From assembly GCA_027623315.1 (NCBI GenBank), contig JAQBYD010000012.1, positions 1-64,000 of the forward strand: a stretch of 64,000 nucleotides of DNA, given 5' to 3'. This document shows positions 17,409-26,893 of this stretch, in pieces. Position 1 is the first letter of the stretch. Each line of letters opens with the position of its first letter. The translations under genes and the position numbers were made by a program. The notes beneath the pieces are model-generated. The model saw only the letters and a list, made by a program, of their open reading frames with translations. It did not search any database and was not told the DNA's origin. This DNA comes from Verrucomicrobiota bacterium (GTDB taxonomy: Bacteria > Verrucomicrobiota > Kiritimatiellia > CAJWTS01).

Positions 17409-18752
17409 GTGACGTATACACCGCTCACCGAGTCCGAACGCTTCAGCATGTTGGCGACGATCGGTGTCCCGGACATCGAGGCGCTCTTCTCGGATGTTCC
17501 CCCGGCGCTACGCGCTCCCGCGATCGATCTGCCCGCTTCCCTCAGCGAACTGGAATTGCGCAATGCGTTGACGGCCCTTGCGGCATCCAATGTCGGTGCG
17601 GGCCTAACATGTTTCGCCGGTTTCGGGAGTTACGATCACTTCATTCCCTGCGCCGTCGACGCGCTCGCCACGCGTAGCGAGTTCGTCACGTCGTACACGC
17701 CATACCAGGCCGAGATCAGCCAGGGAAACCTGCAGGCCACGTACGAGTACCAGACCATGATCGCCGGCCTGTGCGGTTGCGAGATTGCCAACGCGTCTCT
17801 CTACGACGGGGCAACCGGGTTGTTCGAAGCCGTGATGATGGCGGTTCGGGTGTCCAAACGGCGCCGCCGCGTGGTCCTTGATGACGCGCTGCACCCGCAT
17901 GCGCTGGAGGTGGTGCGGACCCTCAGCGCCCATCTCGACGTCGAACGGGTTTGCGTGCCTTACCGCGAAGGGCAGTCGGACCTGGCGGCCCTGGCCGAGT
18001 CCATCGATGACGACACCGCGGCCGTTGTGACGGCCTCTCCGAACGTTTTTGGTGCCGTAACGGATCTTTGCGGGCTCGCCGACGCGGCGCACGCCAAGGG
18101 GGCGCTCCTGGTTTGCGCAACGCACCCGCTGTCGCTCGGCGCACTACAGCCTCCGGGCGCGATGGGCGCCGACATCGTCTGCGGGGAAGGTCAGCCGCTG
18201 GGATTGCCGATGTCATACGGGGGGCCGTATCTCGGATTCCTGGCATGCCGCAGTCAGTACGCGCGCTCGATTCCGGGCCGGCTGGTCGGAGCGACGGTGG
18301 ACTCACGGAACCGCCGGGCGTTCTGCCTCGCGCTCCAGACGCGTGAGCAGCACATTCGCCGCGAGAAGGCCACCTCCAACATCTGCACCAACCAGGCGTT
18401 GTGTGCGCTTCGGGCGGCCGTTTACCTCGCCCTCATGGGGGAGAGCGGGATCCGTGCTGTTTCCGAACGATGTATCTCTCTCTCGCATTACGCACGCGAG
18501 ACGCTGAGGACTACGCCAGGCGTTTCCGTGCGCTGGGAATACCCCTGCTTCAATGAGTTCGTGGTGCATACCGAGCGCCCGGCGGTTGACGTCTTGAACG
18601 CCCTGTGCGAGCGCGGAGTGCTCGGCGGGATCGACCTTTTCAGCGTGGGGCATGGTGACGGCCATGCCCTGCTGATCGCCGTAACCGAAAAGCGATCCAC
18701 GGGCGAGATCGATCAATTAGCCGGGGCGCTTGCGGCCGCTCACACATCATGA
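17409..18752 (+). CDS. gcvPA: Glycine dehydrogenase (decarboxylating) subunit 1
   Basis: A 447-residue N-terminal-half P protein, as in organisms with a split glycine decarboxylase. It shows ALTALAASNVGAG, TCFAGFGSYDHFIPCAVDAL, YTPYQAEISQGNLQATYEYQ and ANASLYDGATGLFEAVMM. It begins with GTG six bases after the gcvH stop and its end overlaps gcvPB by four bases. It lacks the PLP lysine, which is in subunit 2. The split form is usual in Gram-positive, thermophilic and PVC bacteria. Confidence 0.95.
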   Translation: MTYTPLTESERFSMLATIGVPDIEALFSDVPPALRAPAIDLPASLSELELRNALTALAASNVGAGLTCFAGFGSYDHFIPCAVDALATRSEFVTSYTPYQAEISQGNLQATYEYQTMIAGLCGCEIANASLYDGATGLFEAVMMAVRVSKRRRRVVLDDALHPHALEVVRTLSAHLDVERVCVPYREGQSDLAALAESIDDDTAAVVTASPNVFGAVTDLCGLADAAHAKGALLVCATHPLSLGALQPPGAMGADIVCGEGQPLGLPMSYGGPYLGFLACRSQYARSIPGRLVGATVDSRNRRAFCLALQTREQHIRREKATSNICTNQALCALRAAVYLALMGESGIRAVSERCISLSHYARETLRTTPGVSVRWEYPCFNEFVVHTERPAVDVLNALCERGVLGGIDLFSVGHGDGHALLIAVTEKRSTGEIDQLAGALAAAHTS

Positions 18753-20218
18753 AGCTTCTATTCGAAAAATCACATCCGGGAGTCCCTAAACCCTACCTGC
18801 CCGCGTCCGGCGGCGACGGTCTCTGTGACGTCCGCGACGCTATCCCGCCGGCGCTTCTACGGGCCCAGCCGATCGGGCTGCCGGAACTCGCCGAGCCGGA
18901 AGTCGTGCGCCATTACACGCAGCTGTCCGCGCGCAACGTTGGCATTGACAGCAACTTCTACCCGCTGGGCTCGTGCACCATGAAATACAACCCCAAGGTG
19001 AACGAGTTCGCGGCGGGGCTTCCGGGATTCGCGGAGCTACATCCCGCGGTGCCCGAGCAGCAGGTTCCCGGTGCCATGCAGCTCATGGCTGAACTCGAGT
19101 CGTATCTCTGTGAGATCGCCGGAATGGCCGCCTTCACCCTGGGACCCCTCGCCGGGGCTTCGGGCGAACTCACGGGCATCCTGATCATCCGGGCGTACCA
19201 CGAGTCGCAGGGCAACCCGCGACGCACGGTGCTGGTGCCGGACAGTGCGCACGGCACCAACCCCGCTTCGGCCGCGATGGCGGGCTACGACGTGGTTTCG
19301 GTGCCAAGCACGGTGGAGGGAGAGGTGGACGTCGACGCCTTTCGCGAGCTCGCGGGACCGGACGTGGCCGCGTTCATGCTCACCAACCCCAACACCCTGG
19401 GCGTGTTTGAGCGGCGAATCGAAGACATTCGCGAGATTGCCCGCGAGCACGGGATCCTGCTCTATTACGACGGAGCCAATCTGAACGCGATCGCGGGCAA
19501 GGTGCGGCCCGGCGATATGGGATTCGACGCGGTTCACCTGAACCTGCACAAGACGTTCTCCACGCCGCACGGCGGAGGGGGGCCGGGTGCGGGCCCCGTC
19601 GGAGTCTCCGAGGCGCTTATTCCTTTCTTGCCCGGGCCTCGCGTCCACTCCAACCAAGCCGGCGACCGGTCGTGGGTAACCGCGGGAGAGCATTCGATCG
19701 GGCGCGTTGGCGGTTTCTATGGGAACTTCGGCGTGCTGGTTCGCGCCTACACGTATATTCGCGCACACGGCGCCGACGGTCTCTGCGGAAACTCGGAGAC
19801 CGCCGTGCTTAACGCGAACTATCTCCGCGTTAATTTGAGGGCGGATTACCCGGCGGCGCAGGACCGCATCTGCATGCATGAGTTCGTCGCGCAGCCCTCG
19901 CGGGCACTGCTTGAGAACGGCATCCGAACCATGAACGTGGCGAAGCGGCTGATCGACTACGGGATCCATCCTCCAACCGTCTATTTCCCGTTGATCGTCA
20001 AGGAAGCCATGATGATCGAACCGACGGAGACTGAATCAAAGGCTACGCTGGATCATTTCGCGGACGTCATGACCGAAATCGCCGCTGATGCGCGCTCGAA
20101 TCCGCAGCGTGTTCGCGATGCACCGCATGATGCGGTCGTGACGCGTGTGGACGAGGTCAGAGCCGCTCGCCGCGGAAACTTCAGCTACGATCCGGACACC
20201 ATTCCGCCAGACGTGTAG
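18749..20218 (+). CDS. gcvPB: Glycine dehydrogenase (decarboxylating) subunit 2
   Basis: A 489-residue C-terminal-half P protein that holds pyridoxal phosphate and decarboxylates glycine. Motifs include NVGIDSNFYPLGSCTMKYNP, DSAHGTNPASAAMAGYDVV, MLTNPNTLGVFE, the PLP-lysine motif HLNLHKTFSTPHGGGGPGAG and a C-terminal YFPLIVKEAMMIEPTETESK. Full length. It is translated from a four-base overlap with gcvPA and ends 50 bp before the palindromic element. Confidence 0.96.
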   Translation: MKLLFEKSHPGVPKPYLPASGGDGLCDVRDAIPPALLRAQPIGLPELAEPEVVRHYTQLSARNVGIDSNFYPLGSCTMKYNPKVNEFAAGLPGFAELHPAVPEQQVPGAMQLMAELESYLCEIAGMAAFTLGPLAGASGELTGILIIRAYHESQGNPRRTVLVPDSAHGTNPASAAMAGYDVVSVPSTVEGEVDVDAFRELAGPDVAAFMLTNPNTLGVFERRIEDIREIAREHGILLYYDGANLNAIAGKVRPGDMGFDAVHLNLHKTFSTPHGGGGPGAGPVGVSEALIPFLPGPRVHSNQAGDRSWVTAGEHSIGRVGGFYGNFGVLVRAYTYIRAHGADGLCGNSETAVLNANYLRVNLRADYPAAQDRICMHEFVAQPSRALLENGIRTMNVAKRLIDYGIHPPTVYFPLIVKEAMMIEPTETESKATLDHFADVMTEIAADARSNPQRVRDAPHDAVVTRVDEVRAARRGNFSYDPDTIPPDV

Positions 20219-20267
20219 TGACCACTCCCCGGAACGCCCGCGAATGGGCTCCAAGACAGCATCGGCC

Positions 20268-20452
20268 CTTAGCCCGGATATCTCACATTTTTCCTACTAC
20301 GAACACGGATAGCTCCGTCAGGCTTGATCGAAACAAGGCTTCGCCAATTCACAGTATGTCCATACAGTTTCATCGGCAAAGCCCTGTTTCGATCAAGTCT
20401 GACGGGCTCTTCGCGCTCTCGCTACGAAAAAGGGTGAGATGTCCGGGTTAGG
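20268..20452. mobile_element. Long palindromic MITE-like element
   Basis: About 185 bp that folds into one long imperfect hairpin. The left arm (about 20269-20350) and right arm (about 20370-20451) are near reverse complements: both outer ends read TA followed by CCCGGA-type sequence and ATCTCAC, and the inner parts share CTTGATCGAAACA. The tip holds the small perfect hairpin GTATGTCCATAC. Both ends carry TA, which could be a target duplication of an IS630/Tc1-type transposase. No gene is inside. The right end supplies the TAA that closes the frame of the broken PilZ gene. Calling it mobile is inference from structure. Confidence 0.7.
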
Positions 20453-20802
20453 TCAGTTCTGGATAGCGTTTGAGCAAAAACTCGCGCCAGGCCACGAGGG
20501 AATCTTCATCTTTCTGGATGAATTCGATCCCGGTCAGAAACCGGTCCGGTTCAGAACTTCGCTGGACCCATCTAACGTAGCCGATGTGATGAAAGTGCTT
20601 CGGCGGTGATTTTGATCGGCATATCATGCGGCATGTGCCAGTCGGCGGAGAACCGGATGCCGCTCATCGAGATATCGGTCGTGTGACAGGTCATGGTCCG
20701 GCTGACCTCGGCCGCGTCTTCCGTGGCGTACTGCAATCGCACCACGGTTGCCGTCGCGTGCATCTTGACGCGCGGCTCTTTCCGTTTTTTGCGCTCTTTC
20801 AT
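20448..20802 (-). pseudogene. PilZ-domain protein, frameshifted
   Basis: From ATG 20802 the first frame gives KERKKRKEPRVKMHA (the RxxxR c-di-GMP motif area), CHTTDISMSGIRFSA (the D/NxSxxG motif as DISMSG) and then stops at 20572. A +1 shift near 20585-20600 restores the rest of the fold: IGYVRWVQRSSEPD, FLTGIEFIQKDEDS and AWREFLLKRYPELT, ending in TAA at 20450-20448. PilZ domains bind cyclic di-GMP. One extra base, a true mutation or a sequencing error, explains the break. The stop is formed by the edge of the palindromic element, so the original C-terminus may have been longer. Confidence 0.75.
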
Positions 20803-21073
20803 CGTATCGTCCGGCGCGAATCGACTCGTTGCAGCATGATGAAGCCTTGATCCCGCAAAAGTCAACCGGATCTACTTGCATTGGGCGAGCAAAAACCGTG
20901 TCACGACGTGGATTCGCATCGCCCGGAACGAATCAAACAGGCTTCACGAGTTCTGGATCATACACGGCGAGAACGGCGGCTTTATCCCCACCCGGGCGAT
21001 CCCAGCGGTGCGTCGCGACAGCGTTGACCGCGGCGGGCACATGCCCTATATTGCCTCGGGCAAATGAAAAACC
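20803..21073. other. Intergenic region between PilZ remnant and fabA
   Basis: About 270 bp between the divergent PilZ and fabA starts. A short open plus-strand frame (20876-21067) has no recognisable sequence and I do not call it. The region presumably holds the fabA promoter; I see no clear box or operator. Confidence 0.4.
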
Positions 21074-21604
21074 ATGGACGCTGACGCACGCAAACATTCT
21101 TACGACGAGCAGGACATCGACCGGTGTGGACGGGGCGAACTGTTCGGTCCCAACGTGACGCGGTTACCCACCGGGAACATGTTGATGATCGACCGGATCA
21201 CGTCTATCACCGAGGCCGGCGGTCGTTACGGGAAAGGGCAGATCGTAGCGGAGCTCGATGTTTCCCCGGATATGTGGTTCTTCGCGTGCCATTTCCCAAA
21301 TGATCCGGTTATGCCCGGGTGCCTTGGGCTGGACGCGCTGTGGCAGCTGATGGGCTTCTATCTCGCCTGGCGCGGACACGAGGGGAAGGGCCGTGCGCTG
21401 GGGGTCCGCGAGGTGCGCTTCGCCGGACAGGTCTTGCCGACGTCTAAGAAAGTCGTGTATTGTTTGAATATCAAGCGCGTGGTAGCACGCGCACTCGTGA
21501 TGGGAATTGCAGACGGGAGCATGTCCGTCGATGGGGAAGAGATCTATACCGCCGACTCGCTTCGGGTCGGATTCTTCAAGGATACGGATCTGTTTCATAA
21601 GTAA
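21074..21604 (+). CDS. fabA: 3-hydroxydecanoyl-ACP dehydratase/isomerase
   Basis: A 176-residue hot-dog-fold dehydratase. It contains [15 protein letters not shown], the catalytic histidine segment [20 protein letters not shown] and [13 protein letters not shown], which distinguish FabA from FabZ. FabA dehydrates 3-hydroxydecanoyl-ACP and isomerises the product to cis-3-decenoyl-ACP, the branch point to unsaturated fatty acids. It is followed after three bases by fabB, the enzyme that elongates the cis product, so the anaerobic unsaturated fatty acid route is encoded as a unit. Confidence 0.95.
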   Translation: MDADARKHSYDEQDIDRCGRGELFGPNVTRLPTGNMLMIDRITSITEAGGRYGKGQIVAELDVSPDMWFFACHFPNDPVMPGCLGLDALWQLMGFYLAWRGHEGKGRALGVREVRFAGQVLPTSKKVVYCLNIKRVVARALVMGIADGSMSVDGEEIYTADSLRVGFFKDTDLFHK

Positions 21605-21607
21605 CCA

Positions 21608-22822
21608 ATGAGCCGTCGGGTCGCCATAACAGGCCTTGGAATTACCTCGTGCCTTGGGAGCACGAAGAACGAGGTCCTCGATTCCTTGCGTAATGCCCGC
21701 TCCGGGATTCGCCTGTCCGAATCGTACCGCGACATGGGGCTGCGCAGTCATGTCGCCGGCCGGCCGGAGATCGATACCGAGGCTCGCATAGACCGCAAGG
21801 TACGGCGCTTCATGGGCGACGCCGCGGCCTACGCCTACATCGCGATGGAAGACGCGATCGCTGATTCAGGGCTGGAAGCACACGACATATCCCATCCGAA
21901 GACGGGCTTGATCGCCGGGTGCGGCGGCGCCTCGCCTTCCAACATCATTTTCGGGGCAGACACACTCCGCGAGCGGGGAGTACGAAAACTCGGTCCGTAT
22001 CTCGTGCCGCGCACCATGGCCAGCACGGTGTCGGCATGTCTCGCCACGGCATACAAGATCAAGGGCACCAGTTACAGCATCAGTTCGGCATGCGCTACGA
22101 GCGCGCATTGCATCAGCAATGGCGCAGAGCAGATTATCGCGGGTAACCAGGACATCGTCTTCGCCGGGGGCGGCGAGGATGAGCATTGGTCGCTGGCGAT
22201 GATGTTCGATGCGATGGGGGCGCTCTCGTCGAACTTCAACGCAACGCCCCAAAGCGCATCTCGGCCCTACGATCGCGACCGCGACGGTTTCGTAATCGCG
22301 GGCGGTGGCGGCATCGTGGTTCTGGAAGAGATGGAGCGTGCAAAGAAGCGAGGTGCCCGTATTTACGCGGAAGTCGCGGGGTTTGGGGCGACGTCAGATG
22401 GATATGACATGGTCTCGCCCTCCGGGGAGGGCGCCGTGCGCTGCATGCGCCAGGCGCTCGAGGGAATCGATAGTCCCGTGGACTACGTCAACGCTCACGG
22501 CACGAGTACACCGGCTGGAGACACCCAGGAACTCGCCGCGATTCGTGAAGTTTTTGGCGAGAGTACGCCGCCCGTGAGCTCGACGAAGTCGCTGACCGGA
22601 CATTCGCTCGGCGCCGCCGGCGTACACGAGGCGATCTACTGCCTGCTGATGCTCGAGCAAGGCTTCATCGCGGGATCGGCCAATATCGAGAACCTCGATT
22701 CAATCGCGGACGGTGTTGATATCGTGCGCGATCCGCGCGAGGCGAAGGCCTTGAAAACCGTGCTGTCGAATAGTTTCGGTTTCGGCGGCACAAATGGATG
22801 CCTCGTCCTACGGCGCATCTGA
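21608..22822 (+). CDS. fabB: 3-oxoacyl-ACP synthase I
   Basis: A 404-residue beta-ketoacyl-ACP synthase. The nucleophile cysteine lies in [13 protein letters not shown], the two catalytic histidines in [11 protein letters not shown] and [12 protein letters not shown], and the C-terminal [17 protein letters not shown] completes the thiolase fold. The start region [15 protein letters not shown] fits FabB/FabF. Pairing with fabA three bases upstream supports FabB, which condenses cis-3-decenoyl-ACP with malonyl-ACP in unsaturated fatty acid synthesis. Confidence 0.93.
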   Translation: MSRRVAITGLGITSCLGSTKNEVLDSLRNARSGIRLSESYRDMGLRSHVAGRPEIDTEARIDRKVRRFMGDAAAYAYIAMEDAIADSGLEAHDISHPKTGLIAGCGGASPSNIIFGADTLRERGVRKLGPYLVPRTMASTVSACLATAYKIKGTSYSISSACATSAHCISNGAEQIIAGNQDIVFAGGGEDEHWSLAMMFDAMGALSSNFNATPQSASRPYDRDRDGFVIAGGGGIVVLEEMERAKKRGARIYAEVAGFGATSDGYDMVSPSGEGAVRCMRQALEGIDSPVDYVNAHGTSTPAGDTQELAAIREVFGESTPPVSSTKSLTGHSLGAAGVHEAIYCLLMLEQGFIAGSANIENLDSIADGVDIVRDPREAKALKTVLSNSFGFGGTNGCLVLRRI

Positions 22823-22887
22823 TGCGTCGCGCTTGAGAGGCACGCCGCGATCCCCGGGAAATCCTCGAAGCCCACCCGTCCAGTACG

Positions 22888-24624
22888 ATGACCGGTAGGT
22901 CCATCCATCTTATTGTCATCAGCGCCCTTGTCGGGGTGTGTCCGGCAGGCTGTCGTCATCTTGTTCTCACGCCGCGCCCCGAGTTCTCGCACGTCGTGCA
23001 GGGCAGCGTTTACATGGTGGCGTCGGACCATCCCCTCGCATCCCGTGCCGGGGCGTCCATCCTGGCGCGGGGCGGCAACGCCGTCGACGCGGCTGTGGCC
23101 ACCTCGCTCGCCCTGGGCGTGGCGCGCCCCGAGAGCACGGGCATCGGCGGTGGCGGTTTCATGATGCTGAAGCGCCGTGGTGAAGTGCCCCGGGTTCTGG
23201 ACTACCGCGAGACGGCTCCGGGCGCGTGTCGTCCCGATGCGTACCTCGACAAGAATGGAAAGCGAATCCAGTCACGCAGCGTGCGGGGGCCCTGGGCCGT
23301 GGGCGTGCCGGGTCTGCTGCGCGGTCTCTCGATGGCGCTGGCGGACTACGGAACGATGTCGCTCGCTGAGGTGATCCAGCCGGCCATCGAACTGGCCGAG
23401 AATGGGGTCGTCGTCGACGCATACACGCACTCCGCTTTAGAGCGCGTGGCGTCCCAGTTCTCGCGCGATTCGGAGCTGGCGGGTGACTTCGGCGAATTGC
23501 CCAGGATCTTTCTACGCTCCGGTCGCGTGCCGGCGGTCGGCAGCACCATGCGTCAGCCGGAACTGGCACGTACGCTGCGCGCAATCGCGCGCGATGGTGC
23601 CGAGACGTTCTACACCGGCGAGATCTCCCGCAGGATCATCGCCGAGATCCAGGGCCGTGGCGGGCCGATGACAGCGGAGGATCTGGCGACGTACTCGGTG
23701 CAGGTTCGCGCGCCGCTAATCGGCTCGTACCGGGGATACACCGTGGCCGCCATGCCGCCTCCGAGCGCCGGAGGCGCGTGCCTGATCCAGATGCTTAATG
23801 TTCTCGAGGGGTTTGACCTGCAGCGGCTCGCCCCGGGACCACGCCATCACGTGCTGGTCGAAGCGATGAAGCATGCCTACGCCGATCGATCCGCTTACCT
23901 GGGCGACGCCGACGCGTTGCCTGGCATCACGAACGATGTGGCGCGCATGATCGCGATGGAGACTGCCGCGTCGATCCGGGCGTCCATCGACTTGTCCCGC
24001 ACCCATCGAGATCCGCTACACTACGGATCGGTTTTTGCGGGGGGAGACGCCGGGACGACCCACTATTGTGTGATGGATGCAGACGGTATGGTGGTCTCGG
24101 CCACCGAGACGATTAACTACGCATTCGGATCCTTCATCGTCGTACCGGGTACCGGAATCGTGCTGAACAACGAGCTGGATGATTTCACGATTAGCGATTC
24201 CCCGACCAATGCCTACGGCCTCGCCTACTCGAAGCGCAACGAAATCCGGCCGGGACGCCGGCCGCTCAGCAGCATGTCGCCGACCCTGTTGCTACGCGGT
24301 GACGACGTGGTCATCGCCACCGGTGCCGCAGGCGGCCAGCGCATCATCACGGCGACACTGCAGGCCATCCTGCAAGTCGTCGAGCTTGGCGCCGACGCCG
24401 GCCAGGCCGTCGCCGCGCCGCGCGTGCATCACCAGTGGGTGCCGAATCGGCTCTACGTGGACGATGGGATTTCTGAGGAGATCAGACAGGCGCTACGTGC
24501 ACGCGGACACGATCCCGTTTCGTTCCGTTATCACTCCGGCGTTTGCCAGATGATCCATGTGCAGGACGGCGTCCTCTACGGAGTCTCGGACCCGCGTAAG
24601 GGCGGACAGCCGGCAGGCCGGTAG
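22888..24624 (+). CDS. ggt: Gamma-glutamyltransferase
   Basis: A 578-residue Ntn hydrolase with an N-terminal lipoprotein-like signal (LVGVCPAGC). It makes one polypeptide that self-cleaves into large and small subunits; the new N-terminal threonine is in GDAGTTHYCVMD near residue 390. Other motifs are GGNAVDAAVATSLALGVARP, STGIGGGGFMMLK, LDYRETAPG and RPLSSMSPTLLL. It hydrolyses glutathione and transfers the gamma-glutamyl group, usually in the periplasm. A gamma-glutamylcyclotransferase and glutathione-linked formaldehyde enzymes in the window fit a glutathione-using cell. Confidence 0.93.
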   Translation: MTGRSIHLIVISALVGVCPAGCRHLVLTPRPEFSHVVQGSVYMVASDHPLASRAGASILARGGNAVDAAVATSLALGVARPESTGIGGGGFMMLKRRGEVPRVLDYRETAPGACRPDAYLDKNGKRIQSRSVRGPWAVGVPGLLRGLSMALADYGTMSLAEVIQPAIELAENGVVVDAYTHSALERVASQFSRDSELAGDFGELPRIFLRSGRVPAVGSTMRQPELARTLRAIARDGAETFYTGEISRRIIAEIQGRGGPMTAEDLATYSVQVRAPLIGSYRGYTVAAMPPPSAGGACLIQMLNVLEGFDLQRLAPGPRHHVLVEAMKHAYADRSAYLGDADALPGITNDVARMIAMETAASIRASIDLSRTHRDPLHYGSVFAGGDAGTTHYCVMDADGMVVSATETINYAFGSFIVVPGTGIVLNNELDDFTISDSPTNAYGLAYSKRNEIRPGRRPLSSMSPTLLLRGDDVVIATGAAGGQRIITATLQAILQVVELGADAGQAVAAPRVHHQWVPNRLYVDDGISEEIRQALRARGHDPVSFRYHSGVCQMIHVQDGVLYGVSDPRKGGQPAGR

Positions 24625-24948
24625 CGCGTTGCTCAGGGCAGGGCGGTGGCCTTCTGCCGGGCGATGGACGCCATCCACGTAGCCTGTGCGCTCGAGTGGG
24701 GCGCGGAGCTGTTTGCATCGTCGGACAGGAGGCAACTGAGTGCCGCAAGACGAGCGGGCCTGAAGACTCGCCAGATCTGAATGGCCAACATCACACTGAA
24801 CGCTATCGTCGCTTCGCGCCGATGCGTTAGTCCGGACGTTGGCGCACGAAGATTGGAACACGATGGGGGGGGGGCACGACGGCGGAACACGATCCGCAGA
24901 GCAAATTGTGCGTGAACTGAAGCTGGCTGCGCGACCCGACGAGGGGTT
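24625..24948. other. Intergenic region between convergent genes, with G10 tract
   Basis: About 320 bp between the convergent ggt and histidine kinase genes. Open frames here show no family sequence or coding character. A run of ten G occurs at 24865-24874. No clear terminator hairpin with a T-tract was seen. Confidence 0.5.
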
Positions 24949-26148
24949 TTAGGCTCGTTTCTCGAGCACGGCGGCGGTCACGGAGTCCAGCAACTCGGCG
25001 CAGGTGAAGGAGCGGTCCAGGGCGACATCGACGCCGGCCGGCGTGGATGTCTCGGGGCCCGTGCGCTGCTCGTAGGTTTGCAGGAGCACGATAGCTGCGG
25101 GCGGGGTGCATGCCCCCCCCGCGGCGGTGGCGGCGGCGAGCGACAATCCGATCGTGCGCTCACCGAGCAGTACGGCGTCGAACGATGCGCTGGCGATGGT
25201 GTCCGTCACGTTGTCGCGCGCGGCCAACATCTCGATCGTGTGACCCGCCGACGTGAAGTACGCCGAGATTACCTCGCGAAGCTGCTGGTCCTTCTCGACG
25301 AGAAGTATGTTCAGCGACCTGGCCGGTCGAATCTGCGTGGCGGATGCGGGCGCCTCGCCGCTGACTTCGGCCATCGGCAGCCGGATCGAAACCACGCTGC
25401 CAACGCCCGGCTCGCTCGCCATTTGGATCGTACCGTTGCAGTTCTGAACCACAAAGTAGGCCATGGCCAGTCCGATCCCGGATCCATTGCCGGGTTTGGT
25501 CGAGAAGAACGGCTCAAAGCAACGTTCGAGTGCTTCCTCGCTCATCCCCATTCCCGTATCCCTGATTTCGATCGCCACCTCGTCTCCCTCAACGCCGGAC
25601 GTGATAACCACGCGTCCGCCGTGAGGCATCGCCGTAACAGCGTTTACCAGGATATTCGCGATTACTTCCCGCATCTGGGCTTCGCTTGCTTGCACTGCGG
25701 GGAGGTCACGCAGCTCCGTATCCATCTGGATCACAATGCCGTTGCGCTCTTCGTTGGTGCGTCTCAGGGGCTCCAGCAGCTGCAGGACCCCGAGGATCAG
25801 TGGATTGAGATACACGACGCGGACCTCAGAATTCTCCGCCGGTCGATAGAACGCACGAAGGCGGCTCACCATCGATTTTGCCTCGGTGGCGGCGGCGCGA
25901 ATACACTCGAGCATGTGCATGGTGTCCTCGCGGCTCTCTAGAATCTGCTCGTGCGTGAGCATGAAGTCGGCAGCGCCCATGATCGGGGTCAAGGAATTGT
26001 TGAAGTCGTGCACGACGCCACGGGCCATCTGGGCCAGCGCGCGGAGGCGCTCCTGCTGCCTCACAGCGCTATCACGCTGGTGGGACACCCGACGGAGCTC
26101 CTCGAGCTCTCCTATTAACTCTTCGCGCGACTTGTCGGCGTCGCTCAT
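24949..26148 (-). CDS. Soluble histidine kinase with degenerate receiver domain
   Basis: A 399-residue cytoplasmic sensor kinase. Residues about 1-38 are a coiled coil. The phospho-acceptor His47 is in ARGVVHDFNNSLTPI, the ATP lid in MREVIANILVNAVTAMPHGG, IEIRDTGMGMSEEALERCFE and PFFSTKPGNGSGIGLAMAYF. Residues about 275-395 have a receiver fold (LNILLVEKDQQLREVISAYF), but the phospho-aspartate site reads DAVLLGERTIG, so it probably cannot be phosphorylated. No sensor domain or membrane segment. It follows the response regulator gene by 51 bp, and the two form one signalling unit. Confidence 0.88.
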   Translation of the reverse strand: MSDADKSREELIGELEELRRVSHQRDSAVRQQERLRALAQMARGVVHDFNNSLTPIMGAADFMLTHEQILESREDTMHMLECIRAAATEAKSMVSRLRAFYRPAENSEVRVVYLNPLILGVLQLLEPLRRTNEERNGIVIQMDTELRDLPAVQASEAQMREVIANILVNAVTAMPHGGRVVITSGVEGDEVAIEIRDTGMGMSEEALERCFEPFFSTKPGNGSGIGLAMAYFVVQNCNGTIQMASEPGVGSVVSIRLPMAEVSGEAPASATQIRPARSLNILLVEKDQQLREVISAYFTSAGHTIEMLAARDNVTDTIASASFDAVLLGERTIGLSLAAATAAGGACTPPAAIVLLQTYEQRTGPETSTPAGVDVALDRSFTCAELLDSVTAAVLEKRA

Positions 26149-26199
26149 GGTGTTGCGTACCAGGGAATTGCTTTCAAGCGTATTAGCGCGGAACTCACC

Positions 26200-26574
26200 C
26201 TACTCCACCTCTTTGGACTCCCGGATCGCCTTCTCAGCAATGCCGAGCAGTTCTTCATTGTCGAATGGCTTCGTCAAATAGGCAGCGGCGCCGAGGGCCA
26301 GGGCTTCGCGGTTGGCTTCGGCGGCGTCGTAGGCGGTGACCATGATCGCAGGCATCTTCGGATACCGGTCTCGCGCCACCCTCAGGACCTCGAGTCCATT
26401 GATCGGTTTCATGCGAATGTCGGAGACCATGAGGTCGAATTCCTGCTTCTCCAGGATCGTGAGGGCCTCCTGTCCGCCACGGGCGGTGGTGACCTCGTCG
26501 CCGCGACTCTTGAAGAGCATATGCAGAACCGTTAGAATATGGATCTCGTCGTCTACGAGCAGAACGCGTGCCAT
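26200..26574 (-). CDS. Single-domain response regulator
   Basis: A 124-residue CheY-like receiver. The acidic pair is in VLLVDDEIHIL, the phospho-acceptor Asp52 in LMVSDIRMKPINGLEVL, the switch residue in AIMVTAYDAA and the lysine in AAYLTKPFDNEELL. There is no output domain. The ATG at 26574 (MARVLLVDDE) is the natural start; an upstream extension is low-complexity proline/glycine sequence caused by a short duplication at about 26688-26722. It is first in the operon with the kinase and is divergent from the giant GYF_2 gene. Confidence 0.93.
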   Translation of the reverse strand: MARVLLVDDEIHILTVLHMLFKSRGDEVTTARGGQEALTILEKQEFDLMVSDIRMKPINGLEVLRVARDRYPKMPAIMVTAYDAAEANREALALGAAAYLTKPFDNEELLGIAEKAIRESKEVE

Positions 26575-26687
26575 TTGGTCACCTACTTGAGCCTGAAGAA
26601 CGGTATTCCCGTGTTTGTGCGTGGTGTCTCGATCCCCCACCGGCGGCGGCGGGGCTTTTCTCTCGAACCATCCGGGCCCTGCCGGAG

Positions 26688-26722
26688 CAGGCCCTCCCGA
26701 GGGGGCAGGCCCTCCCGAGGCG
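26688..26722. repeat. Short tandem duplication upstream of the response regulator
   Basis: The GCAGGCCCTCCCGAGG unit occurs twice in a row with one or two bases between. It lies in the 319-bp divergent intergenic region between the response regulator and the giant GYF_2 gene. Possibly a duplicated operator, or a slippage product. Confidence 0.5.
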
Positions 26723-26893
26723 GAACGGTATACAAGACCCACCGAGAACAGGCGAGGCATATTCCGGTATCGTGCGCGGAGAGCAGCCGCATGAGCGCAT
26801 AAGGATTGCGCCGCAAAGCTCGTTTATTATAGATTCATCAGGCGTGGCTGTGGGCACTTCGTGGCGACGCGGGGTATTCTAGTCTAAGTCATT

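Noticed and set aside
20585-20600. Programmed frameshift in the PilZ gene
   Set aside because: No slippery heptamer, downstream pseudoknot or internal Shine-Dalgarno is visible at the break; mutation or sequencing error is simpler.
20876-21067. Short plus-strand frame upstream of fabA
   Set aside because: No recognisable motif; composition and position fit a promoter region better.
24865-24874. G10 tract as a phase-variation switch
   Set aside because: It lies downstream of two convergent genes, in neither a promoter nor a coding frame.
25109-25117. C-run in the histidine kinase gene as a phase-variable site or frameshift
   Set aside because: The reading frame through the run continues the receiver fold without a break, so nothing indicates variation.
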